From Ochromonadaceae sp. CCMP2298 (Eukaryota; Sar; Synurophyceae; Ochromonadales; Ochromonadaceae): a stretch of DNA of 12,308 nucleotides. The translations under genes and the position numbers were made by a program. The stretch lies in NCBI GenBank assembly GCA_026770595.1, contig MU634426.1:1-12308 (forward strand), written 5' to 3'. Below the pieces are notes generated by a model. It saw only the letters and a list, made by a program, of their open reading frames with translations. It was not told the DNA's origin and made no database searches. Below are positions 7,640 to 12,308 of this stretch, one piece after another (within the stretch, counting starts at the first letter, position 1; the number at the start of each line of letters is the position of its first letter).

Positions 7640-10600
7640 ATGTCGCTGCCGAAGAAAGCGTACTTCTTCTCGTACGCGTCCGAGGCCGCCAGCGACTTCG
7701 CGAAAGAGCTGAGCAAGAGTCAGTTCGAGATCATAGTGGTGACTTCGGAGTCCACTCACGACTGCTTAGCGGCAGCAGGGGTGGCCCATAAATTCAAGAG
7801 CGAGGCAACTGTCTCCGGGGTGCTTTCCGAGGTGCAGGACGCGATCGAGACCGGTGAGCTGGGCGCAGTTGTACTCGTGCTCAGGGGCAGCCTCGCAACG
7901 AGCTCCAAAGCTTTTGCCGTGAATACGCAGTTGAGGTAAGTGCTGATCGCATCTTGCGGTTGCTGCTGCTGCCGTCTAAGCCCCCGTCCCCTGCTCTCTC
8001 CCCTTCTCTCCTCCTCCCTCGCTCCCCACCAGGCGCATCGCAACCCTCGTGAACCCTAAGACCCCTGTGTGGATCGTGCTGAAGGAGGGAGACCTCAAGA
8101 GCATTGCGATAGAGTCGAGCGACAGGCAGGAGCAGCTGGACCTGGCCTGCAAGGCGCTGCAGTTCACCGCACAGTGTGACGCACGCGTAGCTGCCGCCAT
8201 CCAGAAGGGACTGTATCCCACGCAGCAGGAGAAGGTGCTGGTGATCGGCTCGGGCGGCAGGGAGCACGCCATTGTGCACAAGCTGTCCCAGAGCCCTCGT
8301 CTGGAGTGCATCTACGTCAGTGGGGGTAACTACGGCACAGCCAGCGAGGGGGGAGATTGCGAGTGCATCAACGTGCCCGCTTTGTCCAACAGTGAGGTGG
8401 CCGCCTTTGTGCGCTCGAAGGGCATAGCTTGTGTGGTGGTGGGGCCGGAGCAGCCCCTGGTGGAGGGTTTGGCCGATATGCTGGCGAAGGAGGTGAGAGA
8501 CACAGAAACAGATTTACGGATATATATGAATAGAGAGACAACCCCCCCTACCCACTCCATACAATATCGCTCTGTCAAACTTGCCCTAACACACTTATCT
8601 CAACATCTCAACATCTTCATAGGGCATTGCGTGCTTCGGGCCCAGCCAGCGCGCCTCCGTGATCGAGGCATCCAAGGCCTGGTCCAAGGACTTCATGCGC
8701 AGACACGGCATCCGCACCGCTCAGTACGGAACATTCAAGGACTTCCCCGCGGCTAAGGCGTACATCGAGGCAGCGGGACACCGCGTGGTGGTGAAGGTGA
8801 GGCCCCTCTGTGTGCTCTCCCCTCTGCGCCCAATGCTCTCCTTATCTGCTTTGTGTTTACCTCCTCCCCTTGCTGTCTCTCTGACTCTCTGACTCTCCCT
8901 CTCTTTCTGCCCCTACCCCATCTCTACCTGTGATCGATCCCCGCCCCCGCACACGCATAGGCATCAGGCATTGCTGCAGGCAAGGGCGTGCTGATCCCCA
9001 CCAGCACGGCGGAAGCAGTCGAGGGGGCCAGAAGCATGCTGCAGGACTGCGCATTCGGGGAGGCAGGCAGCGAGGTGGTGATTGAGGAGTTCCTGGACGG
9101 AGAGGAGGTGTCGGTACTGGCGTTCTGCGACGGCTCAACAGCGGTGGGCATGCCTCCTGCGCAGGACCACAAGCGCGCGCTGGACGGGGACAAGGGGCTG
9201 AACACGGGGGGCATGGGGGCCTACGCTCCCACGCCCCTGATCTCCGAGAAGCAGTACCAGATGTGCATGGACATCGTGCAGGTACGGCACGTGTACTGTA
9301 TTCACGATTCTGTGCTGTATTCATGTACTGTACTGCATGGTATGGCACTGTATTCGCGATCCAATTAGATGCCTAACTGACTCAACTGACCCACATCCTC
9401 ACCCCTCTCAGACATCCGTGACAGCCATGGCGGCCGAGGGCAACCCCTACGTGGGCGTGCTCTACGCCGGCTTCATCATGAGTCCGACTGCAGGGCCCGT
9501 GATGCTCGAGTACAACTGCCGCTTCGGAGATCCCGAGACGCAGGTGCTGCTGCCCCTACTGCAGAGCGACCTGTTCGACGTGGTGCAGAGGTGCTGTATG
9601 GGGACGCTGGAGCAGCAACACGTGAAGTGGCACGCCATGTCTGCCTGCACGGTGGTCTGCGCGGCGCCTGGCTATCCCGAGGCCTACCCCAAGGGCCTGC
9701 CCATTACGGGACTGGGGGCGGCGGACAGCCTGGCTGGGGTGAAGGTATACCACGCAGGCACCGCAGCGGGCCCAGGGGGGGCGGTTACGTCTGGCGGGCG
9801 GGTGCTGGCGGTAACGGGCACTGGGAAGAGTCTCAAGGCTGCGGTGGCAACGGCGTACAGGGGTGTGAAGGAGATAGGCTTCGAGGGCATGCACGCGCGC
9901 ACAGACATCGCCAAGAGGTAAGAATTTAGATGGCATGTTTAGATGGCACTGTTAGAAAAAACGAAATAAGATGTGCTGTCACATATGTATATGCACTATT
10001 CCTACACCCACTCACTACACCCACTCACTACACCCACTCACTATTCCTACACACCTACTACTCCCTACTCACAGGGGCCTGAACAAGCCTCTGCGCATCG
10101 GAGTCATCGGCTCCACCCGCGGCACGTCTATCCAAGCGCTCATCGATGCCATCGAGGCTGGCTCGCTGAACGCACGCATCGCCCTGGTAGTGTCCAACAA
10201 GGCCGCATCAGGCATCCTGCAGCGCGCTCAGAGGCACGGCCTGCCTCACCTGCATATCGGAGCGGCGCACAAGACCCGCGAAGCGTACGACCTAGAGGTC
10301 TCAGAGGCGCTGGACGCAAAGGGCGTGGAGCTGGTGCTGATGGTGGGCTACATGCGCATCACCTCCCCTGTCTTCACGACCCACTGGAAGGGCCGCTGCC
10401 TCAACGTGCACCCATCCCTGCTGCCCGAGTTCGCAGGAGGCATGGACACGGACGTGCACGCGGCGGTGCTGGCAGCGCAGGTGCCGTTGACCGGCTGCAC
10501 TATCCACCACGTCACGGATCAGGTGGACGGCGGTCCCATCGTGCTGCAGAAAACCTGCGAGGTGGCACCTAACGAGACAGCTGACTCTCTGAGGGCCAAG

Positions 10601-11892
10601 GTGCAGGCACTGGAGGGCGAGGCCTTCGTGCAGGTGGTGCAGATGTTCGCCCTGGGTGCGCTGAAGGTGGTCCAGTCCCTCAGCACCAGCACCGCCAATA
10701 CCCCCGCCTCGGACGTGCTCACCTACAAGTCCGCAGGCGTGGACATCGACGCCGGCGAGGCGCTAGTGCAGGCCATCAAGCCCTACTGCAAGGCCACCCT
10801 GCGCTCAGGCTGCGACACCGCCGAGCTGGGCGGGTTCGGCGGGTTGTTCGACCTCGCGCAGAGCGGTTTCGACAGCAAAGACACTGTGCTGGTCTCCGGC
10901 ACGGACGGGGTGGGCACCAAGCTCAAGATCGCGCAGGCTGTGGGCAAACATGACACCATCGGCATCGACCTGGTAGCTATGTGCGTTAATGACATCCTGG
11001 TGTGCGGGGCCGAGCCCCTGTTCTTCCTGGACTACTACGCTACAGGCGCGTTGAACGTGCAGGAGGCGGCGGAGGTGGTCAAGGGCATCGCGGAGGGCTG
11101 CAGGCAGGCGGGTGCGGCGTTGCTGGGGGGGGAGACTGCGGAGATGGCGGGCATGTATGCACCCGGAGAGTACGACGTGGCTGGGTTCAGCGTAGGTAAG
11201 CGCGGCAGCGGCACTCGAATCAACAGGATCAACCGCGTAATAAGCTCTTTCTTTAACCATTTACTAACATGAATTCTACCCCTCATCCCCTCATCCCCTC
11301 ATCCCCATCCCATCTAGGCGCTGTCAGGAAGGGCGACATGCTTCCCCGCGCGGACATCCAGGACGGCGACGTGATGATCGCCCTGCGCTCCTCGGGCGTG
11401 CACAGCAACGGCTTCTCGCTGGTGCGTAAGTGCGTAGAGAGGTCCGGCCTGCAGTGGTCCAGCCCCTGCCCCTTCGACACGCCCGAGCCGCTGCCCCTGG
11501 GCGAGGCCCTGCTAACACCCACCAAGATCTACGTCAAGGACGTGCTGCCCCTAGTGCGCGGCAAGCTCATCAAAGCCATGGCGCACATCACCGGCGGTGG
11601 TCTGACGGACAACATCCCACGCGTGCTGCCGCCCCACCTGCGCGCAGAGATCAACGCCTCCAACTGGGCCCTGCCACCTGTGTTCAAGTGGCTGCAGGGC
11701 GTGGCCCACCTCCCCCAGGAGGAGATGCTGCGCACCTTCAACTGCGGAGTGGGCATGATGTTGGTAGTGGAGCCAGCACAGGTGCCTGCAGTCATGCAAG
11801 CCCTCTTCGACCAGGACCCCTTCCTGCTGGGCACCATCCAGTCCCGCCCCGAGGGCTCTGCCCATGCCGTGACCATCGGCCAGCTACAGTAG
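7640..11892 (+). CDS. GART: Multifunctional purine enzyme: degenerate IMPCH-like + GARS + GART + AIRS
   Basis: Exons are 7640-7935, 8033-8492, 8623-8796, 8961-9281, 9412-9917, 10075-11195 and 11318-11892, giving 1150 residues; every junction keeps frame. Residues 1-165 resemble a broken MGS/IMP-cyclohydrolase domain. GARS (about 166-586; 5-phosphoribosylamine + glycine + ATP) shows GSGGREH at 171-177, [10 protein letters not shown] from 391 and E450/N452 in [15 protein letters not shown] (about 592-776; formyl transfer from 10-formyl-THF) shows GSTRGTS at 598-604 and the catalytic set N696, H698, D734. A Ser/Thr linker (about 777-800) leads to AIRS (801-1150; FGAM cyclisation), with SGTDGVGTK at 860-868 and GGETAEM at 937-943, closely following E. 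coli PurM. All three enzymes look intact. They cover IMP-pathway steps 2, 3 and 5 in the cytosol. The order differs from the animal GARS-AIRS-GART. Branch-like CTAAC occurs at 8586-8590 and 9373-9377 and TACTAAC at 11262-11268. Confidence 0.93.
10002..10040. repeat. Three perfect 13-bp repeats at the GARS/GART intron
   Basis: CTACACCCACTCA is repeated without mismatch at 10002-10014, 10015-10027 and 10028-10040, inside the intron 9918-10074 that separates GARS from GART coding sequence. It sits just upstream of the acceptor (exon at 10075) and is rich in C and T. Confidence 0.9.
11282..11305. repeat. CTCATCCC triplicate before the last 3' splice site
   Basis: CTCATCCC occurs three times in tandem (11282-11289, 11290-11297, 11298-11305) in the last intron of the purine gene, directly before CATCCCATCTAG and the exon at 11318. 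It makes up the pyrimidine tract, with TACTAAC about 20 bases upstream of it. Confidence 0.9.
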
Positions 11893-11922
11893 CTAGCTTA
11901 GCCTTCCTCTTGTCTTAGCCTG

Positions 11923-11959
11923 CTCAGCTCGCCTGTTTTGTGTATTTACGCGAGCTGAG
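11923..11959 (+). other. 3' UTR hairpin with perfect 10-bp stem
   Basis: CTCAGCTCGC (11923-11932) pairs exactly with GCGAGCTGAG (11950-11959) around a 17-base U-rich loop containing TGTATTTA. It starts 30 bases after the purine-gene stop codon, so it would form in that mRNA's 3' untranslated region. Any role in 3' end formation or stability is inference. Confidence 0.6.
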
Positions 11960-11989
11960 TCTTATACAGCTTTCTAAATTCAGAGAAGG

Positions 11990-12043
11990 TTGCAGCAACT
12001 AATATCATGCTTCATCTTGCAACAACTAGTATCATACCTCATC
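11990..12043. repeat. Two tandem 27-bp repeats
   Basis: Adjacent 27-base blocks at 11990-12016 and 12017-12043 match at 23 positions; each begins TTGCARCAACTA and ends YTCATC. A third partial copy (AGTATCATAAT) follows. They lie in the purine gene's 3' flank. Confidence 0.8.
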
Positions 12044-12064
12044 AGTATCATAATTGACCAGAGC

Positions 12065-12167
12065 TCAGGGTTTCTCAGTTTGATGGGGTGTTAAAGGAGG
12101 GCTTATACAGTATACAGCAAGCGCTTGATCAGGGTTCACGGTTCCTCGGTTCGATGGGGTGTTAAAA
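12065..12167. repeat. Diverged direct duplication overlapping the histone 3' element
   Basis: A block at 12065-12096 and another at 12129-12167 share TCAGGGTT at one end and GATGGGGTGTTAAA at the other, differing by a 7-base indel and a few substitutions. The second copy includes one arm and the loop of the histone stem-loop; the first has only the TGTTAAA side and cannot fold. Read as H3 transcript, the duplicated sequence lies mostly downstream of the stem-loop. Confidence 0.7.
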
Positions 12168-12173
12168 AACACC
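12158..12173 (-). promoter_or_regulatory. Histone mRNA 3' stem-loop
   Basis: On the minus strand the 16-mer is GGTGTTTTTTAACACC: a 6-bp stem opening with GG and closing with CC, and a TTTT loop. This is the size and shape of the replication-dependent histone stem-loop bound by SLBP. The 5' flank reads CCAAAAC and the 3' flank CCA, close to the usual CCAAA and ACCCA. It lies 51 bases after the H3 stop codon, a normal distance. One stem pair (G-C at the fourth position) departs from the usual pyrimidine-purine pattern. Confidence 0.75.
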
Positions 12174-12224
12174 GTTTTGGTTGTTGGTCACTGGGTGACT
12201 ATGAGTAGGAGAATCTCAAGGAAT

Positions 12225-12308
12225 TTAAGATCTCTCGCCTCTGATGCGGCGGGCAAGCTGGATGTCCTTGGGCATGATGGTCACTCTCTTGGCGTGGATG
12301 GCGGCAAG
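12225..12308 (-). CDS. H3: Histone H3, C-terminal 27 residues (cut by window edge)
   Basis: Read on the minus strand from the window edge, the frame gives LAAIHAKRVTIMPKDI followed by QLARRIRGERS and TAA at 12227-12225. This is the end of core histone H3 (about residues 109-135), including the last helix of the histone fold that packs in the nucleosome core. The MPKD segment is the animal/plant form; Ala in place of Cys110 and the final Ser (GERS) match yeast-type H3, whereas most animal H3 ends GERA. The rest of the gene lies beyond the window. The stem-loop 51 bases after the stop suggests a replication-dependent, non-polyadenylated histone mRNA. The gene converges with the purine gene. Confidence 0.96.
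   Translation of the reverse strand, partial: LAAIHAKRVTIMPKDIQLARRIRGERS

Larger units (their letters stand above)
11893..12224. other. Spacer between the purine gene and histone H3 (tail to tail)
   Basis: No gene is seen. The 332-base spacer holds both 3' ends: a perfect 10-bp hairpin near the purine stop codon, a 27-bp tandem repeat, a diverged duplicated block and the histone stem-loop. CTTATACAG also occurs twice (11961-11969 and 12102-12110). No AATAAA is visible on the plus strand. Confidence 0.5.

Noticed and set aside
8493-8622. Read-through of the second intron of the purine gene as coding sequence
   Set aside because: Skipping it joins AKE directly to GIACFGPSQ, as in other GAR synthetases; the intron has GTGAGA..CATAG ends and a CTAAC branch-like site.
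12129-12173. GGTTCGAT considered as a tRNA T-loop
   Set aside because: No acceptor, D-arm or anticodon arm pairs around it, and the segment is explained by the histone stem-loop and duplicated block.
1-12308. Mobile elements or viral insertions
   Set aside because: No transposase, reverse transcriptase, integrase or terminal repeats were seen on either strand.

Overview
The window comes from a nuclear genome of a eukaryote, probably a GC-rich unicellular one. Coding exons are interrupted by short spliceosomal introns (about 97-164 nt, one of 581 nt) with GT..AG ends and, in several, a CTAAC-type branch site. I cannot name the organism. Useful hints are a fused purine-synthesis gene, a histone H3 ending in GERS, and a metazoan-like histone mRNA 3' stem-loop next to it.

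Layout, left to right. (1) 276-710, +: a two-exon VMA21-like V-ATPase assembly factor. (2) 711-1721: non-coding, ending in the upstream region of the next gene, with an E2F-like site and a triple GGCCGTAAC repeat. (3) 1722-3857, +: an intronless 711-residue protein I do not recognise, with one hydrophobic block and a long Ser/Thr/Pro-rich tail. (4) 4256-7152, -: a five-exon, Trp/Arg-rich helical protein of 640 residues resembling Sfi1/centrin-binding-repeat proteins; its introns carry many microsatellites and a run of 28 G. (5) 7153-7639: shared divergent upstream region. (6) 7640-11892, +: a seven-exon gene for a 1150-residue multifunctional purine enzyme. (7) 11893-12224: tail-to-tail spacer with a strong hairpin, repeats and the histone stem-loop. 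(8) 12225-12308, -: the last 27 codons of histone H3, cut by the window edge.

The centrepiece is the purine gene. It joins GAR synthetase (PurD), GAR formyltransferase (PurN) and AIR synthetase (PurM), covering steps 2, 3 and 5 of de novo IMP synthesis. Its domain order is GARS-GART-AIRS, not the animal order GARS-AIRS-GART. It also carries about 165 residues in front of GARS that look like a degenerate IMP-cyclohydrolase (MGS-fold, ATIC/PurH N-terminal) domain lacking the catalytic motif. The intron at the GARS/GART junction places a TAA directly after the last GARS codons, so an unspliced or early-polyadenylated mRNA would make a form without GART and AIRS, as animals make a GARS-only form.

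The neighbouring genes do not form an operon. Their arrangement is ordinary compact eukaryotic packing: two genes in the same direction, a convergent pair, a divergent pair, and a second convergent pair. All splice sites were assigned by eye from GT/AG, reading frame and protein-family match. Both multi-exon models on the long genes close exactly in frame (1151 and 641 codons including stop).
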